A stretch of DNA of 30,775 bases from Tubiluchus corallicola (taxonomy: Eukaryota; Priapulida; Priapulimorpha; Priapulimorphida; Tubiluchidae). The notes beneath the pieces are model-generated. The model was not told where the DNA came from, did no database searches, and was given only the letters and a program-made list of their open reading frames with translations. Position 1 is the first letter of the stretch, and every line of letters begins with the position of its first letter. Shown here piece after piece: positions 7,620 to 16,446 of the stretch. Both the position numbers and the translations under genes were made by a program. The stretch is from contig JAQGDQ010002455.1 of the NCBI GenBank assembly GCA_030141605.1, forward strand, positions 1 through 30,775, written 5' to 3'.

Positions 7620-8639
7620 ATGCAAAGGGTTTTACTACTATTGGTTATTATTCCAATTATCTTTTCTTGTAAAAAGACAGAGCACTGGAACACTGAAGGG
7701 GAGACTATGTATTTAAAAACAGATGATGCAGTACTACCGATATGGATAACAGGTAATGTTGCATCCGGGATTTTCATCATTTGCAATCATGGAGGGCCAG
7801 GATTTGGCTCAGCTTTTGATTTTCACACTGCAACCTCATTTAGAAATTTAGAAAAAGAGTATGCTGTGGTTTATTATGATCAGCGCTTTGCGGGAAATAG
7901 CAAAGGAGACCCGATAACTGGGAGCATTACACTTCAGCATCATATTACTGATCTTGATAGGGTTATTACATTGATAGAACACCATTATTCTCCAGGCTCA
8001 ATCTTTATTTATGGTCACAGCTGGGGAGGAGGATTAACTATCAGCTATTTAGGATGGGAGGGTATGAATAAAACAATAAATGGGTGGATAAACTCAAATG
8101 GCTCTTTGCAAGATCGCTGGGAAATGGAACTTAAAAGGGAGTGGCAAATACCAAGAGCCCAAGCAAAGTATAATGAAACAGGAGACCAAAAATGGCTGGA
8201 TATCATAGATTGGTGGACAAAAAATCCATATCCTGATGAGGGGGATAATGAACCCTATCAATTTGTAGATATGTTAGATGGTTGGATATATGACGAAGAC
8301 GAAGCGAATGCCCTCAATCCATATTCAAAAGGGGAGAAGCATTTTTTCTCTTTTTTTCAAATAATGCCTTGGACTGATGTTTATAATTATACCAACTTTG
8401 TTGCGGGATATAACTTTATGCCTGCTGCCCCAAAAATATTACAACCGTCACTATTGATTTGGGGTAAAGAAGATGGATCTGTACCTTTTCAAGTAGCCGA
8501 TTCATTATATACTTTAATTCAAACACCAGAAGCTGATAAATACAAATATGTGTTAGAGGAGTGTGGGCATACTCCTCATTGGGAAAAACCTAATAAGTTT
8601 TATTCTTTAGTGGTTGAATTTATAGAAAAATATAAATAA
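7620..8639 (+). CDS. Lipoprotein alpha/beta hydrolase, proline iminopeptidase-like
   Basis: A 339-residue serine hydrolase. The N-terminus is a lipoprotein signal with lipobox IFSC (Cys17), so it is probably membrane anchored. The oxyanion-hole motif HGGPG is at residues 57-61, as in prolyl aminopeptidases. The nucleophile is Ser134 in GHSWGG, with Asp285 (WGKEDGSVP) and His317 (CGHTPHWEKP) completing the triad. A helical cap between about residues 150 and 260 carries many Trp and acidic residues and would set specificity. Peptidase is one possibility; esterase or another hydrolase is equally open. It is coupled to the preceding outer-membrane protein gene (2-base gap). Both genes use more AT-rich codons than the housekeeping genes around them, suggesting acquisition. 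Confidence 0.85.
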   Translation: MQRVLLLLVIIPIIFSCKKTEHWNTEGETMYLKTDDAVLPIWITGNVASGIFIICNHGGPGFGSAFDFHTATSFRNLEKEYAVVYYDQRFAGNSKGDPITGSITLQHHITDLDRVITLIEHHYSPGSIFIYGHSWGGGLTISYLGWEGMNKTINGWINSNGSLQDRWEMELKREWQIPRAQAKYNETGDQKWLDIIDWWTKNPYPDEGDNEPYQFVDMLDGWIYDEDEANALNPYSKGEKHFFSFFQIMPWTDVYNYTNFVAGYNFMPAAPKILQPSLLIWGKEDGSVPFQVADSLYTLIQTPEADKYKYVLEECGHTPHWEKPNKFYSLVVEFIEKYK

Positions 8640-8717
8640 CCTTTGCTAAAACGTGTTATGCGTAATGTCGGCAGATGTGTATTGGATTACAGTGATTTAG
8701 GCATAAAAACTTTATAG

Positions 8718-8852
8718 CTTACACATTACTCGGGTATTAAATCGGTTGACCAAGCCAAATTTGATAATTCATGGCAAAGTATTGAAAGCGTAGCTGCAAC
8801 TAACTATGCGACAGATGATAGGGGATATGGGGTATATAGAATTGCATTTTAA
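8718..8852 (+). pseudogene. Possible gene-end fragment
   Basis: An open stretch of 44 codons with no start reads LTHYSGIKSVDQAKFDNSWQ, then SIESVAATNYATDDRGYGVY, ending at TAA 8850-8852. It looks like the C-terminus of a protein, but I cannot name it. It lies in the 256-base gap between the hydrolase gene and the convergent YfhO-family gene. Confidence 0.25.
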
Positions 8853-8895
8853 TGAGATTAAGGAGCTGAAAAAGGTTCTGTTTTTGCTCCCCTGT

Positions 8896-11406
8896 TTATT
8901 GCTGCTGTTTAATAGTGGGGGGTATTGCCCTGAGCTTTTGCAGTATTAAGGCTAGAGTTGCTATTATAAGAATAATGGAGCTTATTAGTGATATTCTGTT
9001 TCCTATGATATATGATTTTGGTTCAAATTTAAATTCTATTTCATATTCTCCCTGGGGCAGTGACATAGCCCTGAGTATATAGTTTGCTCTGAAATGAGGC
9101 GTTAGTTTTCCATCAATATAAGCGTTCCATCCTTTAGGATAGTATATTTCGGAGAATATAGCTACGTTATTTTTTTCTCCTTTATACTGGTACACCATCT
9201 TGTTGGGGCTATAGCTTTTTAGGAGCAGCGATGAGTTGTTTTTTTGAGGCGGTGCTTCCATGTTGTTAATCAAGCTGCTAAACTGCTTGTCTACAACTGC
9301 TTCTTTGGTGAAATTTAATACTCCTAGCGCTTCAAGCTCCTGGTCCGGGTTGTCAACAATTTTCACATTATCAACTAGCCATGCGTGTCCGTTGGCATTA
9401 TTATTCATTATGGGGCCTGTGCTGGTGTTAAATATCATATATTTTGTGTTTAGCATATTTAGCACAGGGGTGTTTATAAAGAGAGAGTCAAGTTCCGATT
9501 CGGCTTCAATTTGTCTCAGTTGAGCCATAACTGTGTATATCTCATTGCTTAAGTAGTGATCGGCCAATTCCTGATATCGTTGCATCTTTGCACCGTGGTA
9601 TCCTCCTACAGATTTGTGGTAAAAGGATGTTGACGCGTCTACAAAGGGGTTTACTGTGGTATTGAGTACTCTGAAGTCGGGATCGGTGTCTTCAAGGATG
9701 ATGCCATCTGCTTCTGTTTTGGGGAATGGTATTTCCATTCTTTTGGGGTATTCAAAGTTACTGTGGTTTAGGTGTTTTTTATTTATGGGCCACATGTCTG
9801 TCAGGACTAGTACGCTCCATATAGTCAACGCATGGACCCCCTTGATCTTCTTTTCCCAAAATAACCAAACAGTTAGTGCGGCAAGTGATACGAAGATCAG
9901 GGAGCGTAGTGCGTCTGCTTTAAGTACAGATCTTCTATCTTCCCGAAGTGCTTCTATCAAATGCTCAGGCCATCCAAATTGTGAATCACTGTTTCCTGTA
10001 AAGTCTCCGGCCAGTCCTGGAAATAGTATGAAAATCAGTGCCAGCCCCCCTGTTATGCCAAACGCATATTTCAACGCACTCCGAAATTGTACTTTTGTTA
10101 TGTTTTGTTCAAAAATATTTTTTATGGCCAGTACTCCGAGAAGTGCCATTGAAAATTGTTGTATCACTACAACACCTTTCACGTCCCTGAACTTGTTGTA
10201 CCACGGGAAGTGGTCTATCATTATACTGTTAAATGCTGGGAGGTTTTTCCCGAGCGATAGTAAAAACGAGAATATAACTACAACAGCTATCCACCACTTG
10301 TCTTTGCCTTTTACAATGAAAAGTCCGAGGACGAACAGGAAGCATAATACAGCCCCAAAGTAGTATGATCCTTCAACGATAGGCTGGTCCCCCCAATACA
10401 GGGGTAGAGCCTGGGCTATTTTTTTTGCCCTTATTCTGCCCTGACTTTTGGAGAGCACTTTAAAAGTTTCCGACTCTTCGCCGAGGGGTTCTCTCATTCC
10501 CCCACCTTTAAACCGGGGTATAAAAGCAGCAACAGCTTCTCCAAGATCATAGCTATATCCCCATATATAGTCTTTTTCAAGCCCGGATGAGACTTTGCCT
10601 TCACCTTTATTACTGCTTAGTTCTGATTTGCCCCGCATTGAGAATTTTCCATACTCGTAGGTTGTGTACAGCCTTGAGAAGTTGGTGCATATGGCCAGCA
10701 GCAGTGCCGCCAGTAGTAGTAGTGATGTTTTGAAGAAGTCTGGTAGTGCCTTCTCTCTTATAGCAAAGATGAAGTATGTCAGGATAAGAACCATCACCAA
10801 CAGTCCTGTATAGTATGTCATTTGCGGGTGACTGGCGCTTAGCATCCATGATATTCCAAATGCCGTTATAATACTGCCTAGCAGCTTTTTATTTCTGTAT
10901 GCCAGTAATATACCTGTAACAACCATTGAGTTGAATACTAGTGTGTGCGTTTTCGATGAGTGCCCCGCACCAAACAAGACGAAGAAGTATGTTGAGAACC
11001 CATACGCGAGTGAGCCGACGAGACTTATCCATGGGGAGGCGCCAAGTGAGACACACAGAAGGTAAAACAATAGGAACTTTAAAAAGAGGTAGCTGGCTGG
11101 CCTCGGTATGGTGTATATGAAACTTTTAAGTTTATGTATTATATTTGCAGGATATATAGTGGAGATTAAATAGGTCGGCATTCCTCCAAATATGGAATTT
11201 GTCCACAGTGGCTCTTCTCCTGTGCTGTTTCTGTATTCGACAATTTCTCTAGATATTCCTTTAAAGTTGCGGAGATCTCCTGCGTTAATACGTTTTCCCT
11301 CCAGGACAGGCGAGAAGTATATTAGTGAGATGAGGAGAAAGATAAGTATTGGTATTAAGTGGGGTGTAGCTTTCTTTAAGTGAATTCTATTTATTATTGC
11401 TTTCAT
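8896..11406 (-). CDS. YfhO-family polytopic membrane protein
   Basis: An 836-residue membrane protein with many hydrophobic helices in the first 500 residues, a long soluble section at about residues 540-780 that is presumably extracytoplasmic, and a final membrane helix (SLISSIILIIATLALILQKL). The N-terminal loop GDLRNFKGISREI followed by SIFGGMPTYLIS is characteristic of the YfhO family of GT-C-like proteins. Family members are linked to glycosyl transfer onto cell-surface polymers; the exact reaction here is unknown. The ATG at 11406 precedes a basic residue-rich start and the first membrane helix. It stands alone, divergent from rnr, with 165 bases between them. Confidence 0.88.
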   Translation of the reverse strand: MKAIINRIHLKKATPHLIPILIFLLISLIYFSPVLEGKRINAGDLRNFKGISREIVEYRNSTGEEPLWTNSIFGGMPTYLISTIYPANIIHKLKSFIYTIPRPASYLFLKFLLFYLLCVSLGASPWISLVGSLAYGFSTYFFVLFGAGHSSKTHTLVFNSMVVTGILLAYRNKKLLGSIITAFGISWMLSASHPQMTYYTGLLVMVLILTYFIFAIREKALPDFFKTSLLLLAALLLAICTNFSRLYTTYEYGKFSMRGKSELSSNKGEGKVSSGLEKDYIWGYSYDLGEAVAAFIPRFKGGGMREPLGEESETFKVLSKSQGRIRAKKIAQALPLYWGDQPIVEGSYYFGAVLCFLFVLGLFIVKGKDKWWIAVVVIFSFLLSLGKNLPAFNSIMIDHFPWYNKFRDVKGVVVIQQFSMALLGVLAIKNIFEQNITKVQFRSALKYAFGITGGLALIFILFPGLAGDFTGNSDSQFGWPEHLIEALREDRRSVLKADALRSLIFVSLAALTVWLFWEKKIKGVHALTIWSVLVLTDMWPINKKHLNHSNFEYPKRMEIPFPKTEADGIILEDTDPDFRVLNTTVNPFVDASTSFYHKSVGGYHGAKMQRYQELADHYLSNEIYTVMAQLRQIEAESELDSLFINTPVLNMLNTKYMIFNTSTGPIMNNNANGHAWLVDNVKIVDNPDQELEALGVLNFTKEAVVDKQFSSLINNMEAPPQKNNSSLLLKSYSPNKMVYQYKGEKNNVAIFSEIYYPKGWNAYIDGKLTPHFRANYILRAMSLPQGEYEIEFKFEPKSYIIGNRISLISSIILIIATLALILQKLRAIPPTIKQQQ

Positions 11407-11571
11407 GCACTTCTAGGACTTTGATATTTTTTTACAAATGTATGTTTTTTATTGTCCTAAGAGAAGTCAGGATGCAATTAAAATCAATACTTTTGAAGTA
11501 TGGCAATAAAGAGTAGGTATAGTGTGCCTGGAATCGGATGAGGATGGGAAACACAAATTGATTTAGTGATT

Positions 11572-13740
11572 ATGGGAAAAAAGAAAAGAGTGAAAAAGAG
11601 AAAGGTGAGATTTAACAAGGCAGGCCTTAAGAAGAATATCCTTGCCATTTTTTATAGTGATTATAAGAGGAGTTTCAATTATAAGCAACTGGCCTCGGAG
11701 CTTAAAGTAAAGGAGGCTCCTGTTAAGCAGTTGATAAATGTTGTTTTACAGGAGTTACGTGATAGTGGGTACCTGGAAGAGGTTGCACGCGGCAAGTATG
11801 GGTTGAAGTCTAAAGGGGGATATATTACCGGAGTGGTGGAGATGACTGCTAAGGGTGCCGGAAATATTATTTGTGAAGAGATTGATGAGCCTATTTTTGT
11901 TTCTGCGGCTAATATGCACAGGGCTATGGGTGGTGATAAGGTTCAGGTTTATGTATATGCCCGCAGGAAGAAGCGGCAGCCTGAGGGTGAAGTGGTAAAG
12001 GTTTTAGAGAGAGCGAAGTCTACCTTTGTGGGGACAGTAGAGTTTTCTTCATTTAATGCATTCCTTGTCCCCTCTTCAAAAAGTCCGTTTGACCTATTTA
12101 TCCCCAAAGAGAAGCTGAATGGAGTCAAGGATGGGCAGAAAGCTATCGCACGAATTATAGATTGGCCGGAGCATGCTCGTAATCCATTTGCGGAGATTGT
12201 TGAAGTTCTTGGCAATGAGGGGGAGAATAATACGGAGATGCATGCTATTCTTGCGGAGTTTGGGCTTCCTCACAAGTTCCCGTTAAAGGTTGAGAAGGCG
12301 GCGAGTAAGGTACCAACTGAGATAACGGATGAGGAGATAGGCCGGAGAAGAGATTTCAGGGGAGTTCCAACGTTTACAATTGATCCTATTGATGCAAAAG
12401 ATTTTGATGATGCCCTTTCTGTTCAAAAGCTGGAGAGCGGTTTGTGGGAGGTGGGAGTTCATATTGCAGATGTTACCCATTATGTAATTCCCGGGACACT
12501 GCTGGATGAGGAGGCGTACAACAGAGCGACCTCTGTGTATCTTGTAGACAGGGTTGTTCCTATGCTCCCGGAGATTCTGTCTAATGGTGTGTGTTCATTG
12601 CGCCCCCATGAGGATAAGCTCTGTTTTTCGGCTGTATTTCATTTGGATGATAGCGCAAAAGTTCATTCCCAGTGGTTTGGCCGTACTTTAATTTATTCTA
12701 CCCGAAGGTTTACTTACGAGGAGGCGCAGGATGTGATAGAAACGGGTGCTGGAGATATGAAGGAGGAGATATGTGCACTTAAGTCCTTGGCAAAGAGGTT
12801 GCGGGATAGTCGTTTCAAGGAGGGGTCTATCGCTTTTGAACGCACAGAGGCAAAGTTTGAAATTGATGAAAACGGGAAGCCCCTGGGTGTTATTTTTAAG
12901 GATGCTAAGGATGCCAATAAGCTGGTAGAGGAGTTTATGTTACTTGCCAATAGGCGTGTAGCAGAGTTTATAGGAGGGCGCTCTTCATGGCGCAAAGCGA
13001 GAACGTTTGTTTATCGCATCCACGATAAGCCGGATCCTGATAAGCTGGATAGTTTTAATTATTTTATTAGGAGGTTTGGGTATGGGATAAAGACAGACAC
13101 CCCTTCCGCCGTTTCTTTATCAATGAATAATCTGATGACGAACATTGAGGGGAAGAAAGAGCGTAATATAATAGAGACCCTGGCTATTCGTACGATGGCA
13201 AAGGCTGAATACTCGACTAGGAATATCGGGCACTACGGACTGTCATTTGAGCATTACACCCATTTTACTTCGCCAATTCGCCGTTATCCCGACATGATGG
13301 TTCATCGCCTCTTGTCGAGATATCTTGGTGGTAGTAGGTCGGTTCAGCCGCAAAAGTGGGAGGGTATGTGTAAGCACTCGTCAGAGATGGAGTCCAGGGC
13401 AGCTAACGCTGAGCGAACATCAATAAAGTATAAGCAGGTAGAGTTTATGAAAGATAGGCTTGGGCAACAGTTTAAAGGGGTTATATCCGGAGTTACTGAT
13501 TGGGGTATTTATGTTGAGATTGAAGAGAATAAGTGTGAGGGAATGGTGCCTTTACGCGATTTGACAGATGATTTTTATGTATTGGATGAGAAAAACTACT
13601 GTATTATCGGGCAGCATTCGCATAAGAGGTATCAATTGGGAGATGAAGTGTATGTCAAAGTTGTGAGGGCAAGTCTTCAAAAGCGACAAATGGATTTTTG
13701 TTTGGTTGAAGATGAAACCCCGGAGGCGCTGGAAAGATAG
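11572..13740 (+). CDS. rnr: Ribonuclease R
   Basis: A 3'-5' exoribonuclease able to degrade structured RNA, 722 residues from the ATG at 11572 (an upstream in-frame GTG at 11566 adds only two residues). Order of domains: lysine-rich N-terminus (MGKKKRVKKRKVRF), a winged-helix region to about residue 75, cold-shock-like domains to about 230, the RNB catalytic domain with TIDPIDAKDFDDALSV at about 269-284 carrying the Mg-binding aspartates, the HFTSPIRRYPDMMVHRLL motif, and a C-terminal S1 domain starting near GVISGVTDWGIYVEIEEN. It is upstream of the his genes on the same strand, but 439 bases and two hairpins separate them, so they are probably independent. Confidence 0.96.
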   Translation: MGKKKRVKKRKVRFNKAGLKKNILAIFYSDYKRSFNYKQLASELKVKEAPVKQLINVVLQELRDSGYLEEVARGKYGLKSKGGYITGVVEMTAKGAGNIICEEIDEPIFVSAANMHRAMGGDKVQVYVYARRKKRQPEGEVVKVLERAKSTFVGTVEFSSFNAFLVPSSKSPFDLFIPKEKLNGVKDGQKAIARIIDWPEHARNPFAEIVEVLGNEGENNTEMHAILAEFGLPHKFPLKVEKAASKVPTEITDEEIGRRRDFRGVPTFTIDPIDAKDFDDALSVQKLESGLWEVGVHIADVTHYVIPGTLLDEEAYNRATSVYLVDRVVPMLPEILSNGVCSLRPHEDKLCFSAVFHLDDSAKVHSQWFGRTLIYSTRRFTYEEAQDVIETGAGDMKEEICALKSLAKRLRDSRFKEGSIAFERTEAKFEIDENGKPLGVIFKDAKDANKLVEEFMLLANRRVAEFIGGRSSWRKARTFVYRIHDKPDPDKLDSFNYFIRRFGYGIKTDTPSAVSLSMNNLMTNIEGKKERNIIETLAIRTMAKAEYSTRNIGHYGLSFEHYTHFTSPIRRYPDMMVHRLLSRYLGGSRSVQPQKWEGMCKHSSEMESRAANAERTSIKYKQVEFMKDRLGQQFKGVISGVTDWGIYVEIEENKCEGMVPLRDLTDDFYVLDEKNYCIIGQHSHKRYQLGDEVYVKVVRASLQKRQMDFCLVEDETPEALER

Positions 13741-13745
13741 CTTGT

Positions 13746-13764
13746 CCGGGATTTATTTCCCCGG
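13746..13764 (+). terminator. Weak hairpin after rnr
   Basis: CCGGG (13746-13750) can pair with CCCGG (13760-13764) across a 9-base loop, five bases after the rnr stop. Only a short AT-rich stretch follows, so terminator strength is uncertain. Confidence 0.35.
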
Positions 13765-13864
13765 TAAATGATAATTTTTATCGTGTTTTCCTTGGTCGGA
13801 GTCAAAGCTTTCTGTTATGTAGAAGTTTATTAAATGTAATTGTATTAAAACAGATTATTGGGGA

Positions 13865-13990
13865 CTTTTCAAAACTCGCTTTTTAGTATTGTTTTTATCA
13901 AAAGCTTTCACTTACAATAATAAGATTGTGTTTTTTATCAAATTTTTATTCAACATGAACCAAAATCTTTCATCTTGCAAGGATCTCAAT
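13865..13990 (-). repeat. Dispersed coding-like element, copy R5
   Basis: The minus strand reads LAR, stop, KILVHVE, stop, KFDKKHNLIIVSESF, matching the family consensus in spacing. A worn half copy at about 13775-13815 (TTTTATCGTG then GAGTCAAAGC) precedes it. It occupies the rnr-hisG gap. Confidence 0.65.
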
Positions 13991-14133
13991 TATTGTCTCT
14001 CTTGTATTTTTTGGCTACTTTTGTCAAAAGGAAGTGTGGGCATGACAGAAGCTTGCACAAATTACAGTTGTTGTCACTAGAGAGGGACAGAGTGTAGTTG
14101 GTATAAGTGAAAAGCGTTATAAAATTATATACC

Positions 14134-14167
14134 AAATAAGGCTTACCGGTTAGGGTAAGCCTTATTT
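14134..14167 (+). terminator. 14-bp perfect hairpin just upstream of hisG
   Basis: AAATAAGGCTTACC (14134-14147) pairs completely with GGTAAGCCTTATTT (14154-14167) around a 6-base loop GGTTAG. The 3' arm ends in a short T-rich stretch, and hisG starts only 12 bases later. It could be an intrinsic terminator for upstream transcription or a regulatory (attenuator-like) structure for the his genes. No histidine-rich leader peptide is visible upstream. Confidence 0.7.
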
Positions 14168-14179
14168 ATAGCATGAGAA

Positions 14180-15043
14180 GTGGTGGGCACAAGGTTACGT
14201 ATTGCAATTCAGACAAAGGGCAGGTTGAATGAGGAGTCTGTTCAACTACTGAGAGAGTCGGGTATAAATCTTATTTCCGGGAGGAGAAAGCTTATATCTG
14301 CGGCAAAGAATTTTCCTATGGAGGTACTTTACCTTCGGGATGATGATATACCGCAGTCGGTTGCCGATGGTGTTGCAGATATTGGTATTGTTGGGGAGAA
14401 TGAGAAAGATGAAAAGAGTGAGAGAGTGGAGGTGGTAAAGAGATTGGGTTTTAGCAAGTGTCGTCTTTCTCTTGCCATTCCAAAGCCTGTTGAGTATAGC
14501 GATATAAGCTGGTTTGAAGGAAAAAAGATAGCAACTTCATATCCGCGTATATTAGAAGTGTTTCTCAGGGAAAAAAATATTACAGCAGACATACATACTA
14601 TAGCTGGTTCGGTGGAGATTGCCCCCGGAGTAGGGCTTGCCGATGCAATATTTGATATAGTAAGTTCGGGTAGCACTCTGGTTAGTAACCGGCTAAAGGA
14701 GGTGGAGACCGTGATGAATTCAGAGGCTGTACTTATTAGCACTCCAGGGCTGGATAGAGATAAGAGAGCTATTTTAGAAGAGCTTATCTTCAGAATTGAG
14801 TCGGTTGAGGCAGGAAGGGGTAAGAAGTATGTGCTTTTGAACGCTCCCAACAAAAGCCTTGATATGATTATAGAGGAACTTCCCGGCATGACTTCTCCTA
14901 CAATTGTGCCTTTGGCAAAAGAGGGGTGGAGTTCGTTGCATTCAGTAATAGATGATGATGATTTCTGGGAAGTGATAGGTAATTTAAAGAGGTGCGGGGC
15001 AGAGGGTATTCTTGTTGTACCTATTGAGAAAATGATTATATAA
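14180..15043 (+). CDS. hisG: ATP phosphoribosyltransferase, long form
   Basis: HisG catalyses the first and feedback-controlled step of histidine synthesis, joining ATP and phosphoribosyl pyrophosphate. The 287-residue length and the C-terminal ACT-like domain (KYVLLNAPNKSLDMIIEELP through GILVVPIEKMII) mark the long, hexameric, HisZ-independent form. The N-terminal LRIAIQTKGRLNEES and the PRPP-binding DIVSSGSTLVSNRL motif are clear. The start is GTG at 14180 or the next codon, also GTG. An ATG at 14173 is out of frame. hisD starts 11 bases after the stop, so they are co-transcribed. The hairpin at 14134-14167 lies immediately upstream. Confidence 0.96.
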   Translation: MVGTRLRIAIQTKGRLNEESVQLLRESGINLISGRRKLISAAKNFPMEVLYLRDDDIPQSVADGVADIGIVGENEKDEKSERVEVVKRLGFSKCRLSLAIPKPVEYSDISWFEGKKIATSYPRILEVFLREKNITADIHTIAGSVEIAPGVGLADAIFDIVSSGSTLVSNRLKEVETVMNSEAVLISTPGLDRDKRAILEELIFRIESVEAGRGKKYVLLNAPNKSLDMIIEELPGMTSPTIVPLAKEGWSSLHSVIDDDDFWEVIGNLKRCGAEGILVVPIEKMII

Positions 15044-15054
15044 CACTGTGTGTT

Positions 15055-16347
15055 ATGCATATATATAAGTATCCATCTTACGATACCTGGCAGAGGATAA
15101 TTTCTAGGCCAGTTTCAGATCATTCCGGGTTAAGTGCTGGCGTAAGGGAAATACTTAATAAGGTGAAAGAGGGTGGTGACAAGGCAGTAAAGGAGTTTTC
15201 ACTTAGGTTTGACGGAGTTTCCCCCGATAGTCTGAGGGTATGTAAGAGTGAAATGGAGAGAGCCGAAGCTATGGTTGCTCCTAAGTTGAAGAGAGCTATT
15301 CGTGTAGCAGCAGAGAATATTTCCACGTTTCACAGGTCTCAAGTGCTTGACACAAAAGTTATTGAGACTATGCCCGGAGTGAGGTGCTGGCAGAAATCGG
15401 TACCGGTAGAGAGGGTTGGCCTTTATATCCCCGGTGGCAGTGCCCCGTTGTTTTCGACGGTTTTGATGTTGGGAATACCTGCAAAAATTGCAGGATGCAA
15501 GGATATTACACTTTGTACTCCACCTGGTAAAGATTCGAATATACACCCTGCTATTCTTTTTTCCGCCAGATTGATTGGAATTGATAAGGTGTACAGGATT
15601 GGTGGGGTACAGGCTATTGGAGCTATGGCATACGGAACAGAGTCTTTACCGCGTGTTTATAAAATATTTGGCCCTGGGAATGCGTGGGTTACGATGGCCA
15701 AGCAGATTGTATCGTTATCGGAGTGTGCAATAGATATGCCTGCTGGCCCGTCTGAACTGGCAATAATGGCGGATAGCTCGGCAAAACCTGAGTTTATAGC
15801 CGCAGATATTCTTTCACAAGCAGAGCATGGAGCAGACAGCCATGTTGTTTTGATATCTACAGATGAGTTGATGGTTGATAGGGTGTCGGATGAGCTAAAT
15901 GTTCAGATAAAAGAGCTGCCACGAGAGGAGGTTGCAGGTAAAGCGTTGGCAAACAGTGTGGCGATTGTTGCCAGAAGCGAAGAAGAGATGCTGGAAATAG
16001 TTAATACATATGCCCCTGAGCATTTAATTATTTCTACCAGGTCAGCAATGGATATGACAGATAGGGTTATTAATGTGGGTTCGGTGTTTTTGGGGAATTA
16101 TACTCCTGAGAGTGCCGGCGATTATGCATCGGGTACAAACCATACCCTTCCTACTCACGGATGGGCACGTTCGTTTAGTGGGTTGAATGTAGACAGCTTT
16201 TGCAGAAAGGTAACTTTTCAGGAAGTTTCGCATGGTGGTATACTTAGTCTTGGTCCAACAATTGAGATAATGGCAGAAGCAGAGGAGCTTTTTGCACACA
16301 AAAATGCTACGACAATACGCATGAACAATATACCTGAATTCGATTAG
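15055..16347 (+). CDS. hisD: Histidinol dehydrogenase
   Basis: The last enzyme of histidine synthesis, a zinc enzyme oxidising L-histidinol to histidine with two NAD+. Length of 430 residues is typical. Characteristic motifs are VERVGLYIPGGSAPLFSTVL, the IGGVQAIGAMAYGTE stretch, KIFGPGNAWVTMAKQ, DMPAGPSE, and SQAEHGADS carrying the Gln and His of the zinc site, with ASGTNHTLPT and SHGGI near the C-terminus. The ATG at 15055 is directly after hisG. Confidence 0.97.
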   Translation: MHIYKYPSYDTWQRIISRPVSDHSGLSAGVREILNKVKEGGDKAVKEFSLRFDGVSPDSLRVCKSEMERAEAMVAPKLKRAIRVAAENISTFHRSQVLDTKVIETMPGVRCWQKSVPVERVGLYIPGGSAPLFSTVLMLGIPAKIAGCKDITLCTPPGKDSNIHPAILFSARLIGIDKVYRIGGVQAIGAMAYGTESLPRVYKIFGPGNAWVTMAKQIVSLSECAIDMPAGPSELAIMADSSAKPEFIAADILSQAEHGADSHVVLISTDELMVDRVSDELNVQIKELPREEVAGKALANSVAIVARSEEEMLEIVNTYAPEHLIISTRSAMDMTDRVINVGSVFLGNYTPESAGDYASGTNHTLPTHGWARSFSGLNVDSFCRKVTFQEVSHGGILSLGPTIEIMAEAEELFAHKNATTIRMNNIPEFD

Positions 16348-16446
16348 TCTATAGTATTGTAACAGTGTGGTATAGCTATGTCTTCCTGTTAGCTGATGGC
16401 TATTTAATTTGGCGCTTTTATATATGTATATAGGTCTTAAAAGTTT

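Noticed and set aside
6609-8665. Integron-like core motifs (GTTAGGC at 6609-6615, TGTTATGCG near 8656) flanking the hydrolase cassette
   Set aside because: No complete attC site (paired outer and inner core boxes with a foldable middle) and no integrase gene are visible; seven-base matches are expected by chance.
13889-14080. 63-codon plus-strand frame in the rnr-hisG gap
   Set aside because: It is the antisense reading of dispersed element R5; similar frames appear opposite R3 and R8 only because the DNA is repeated.
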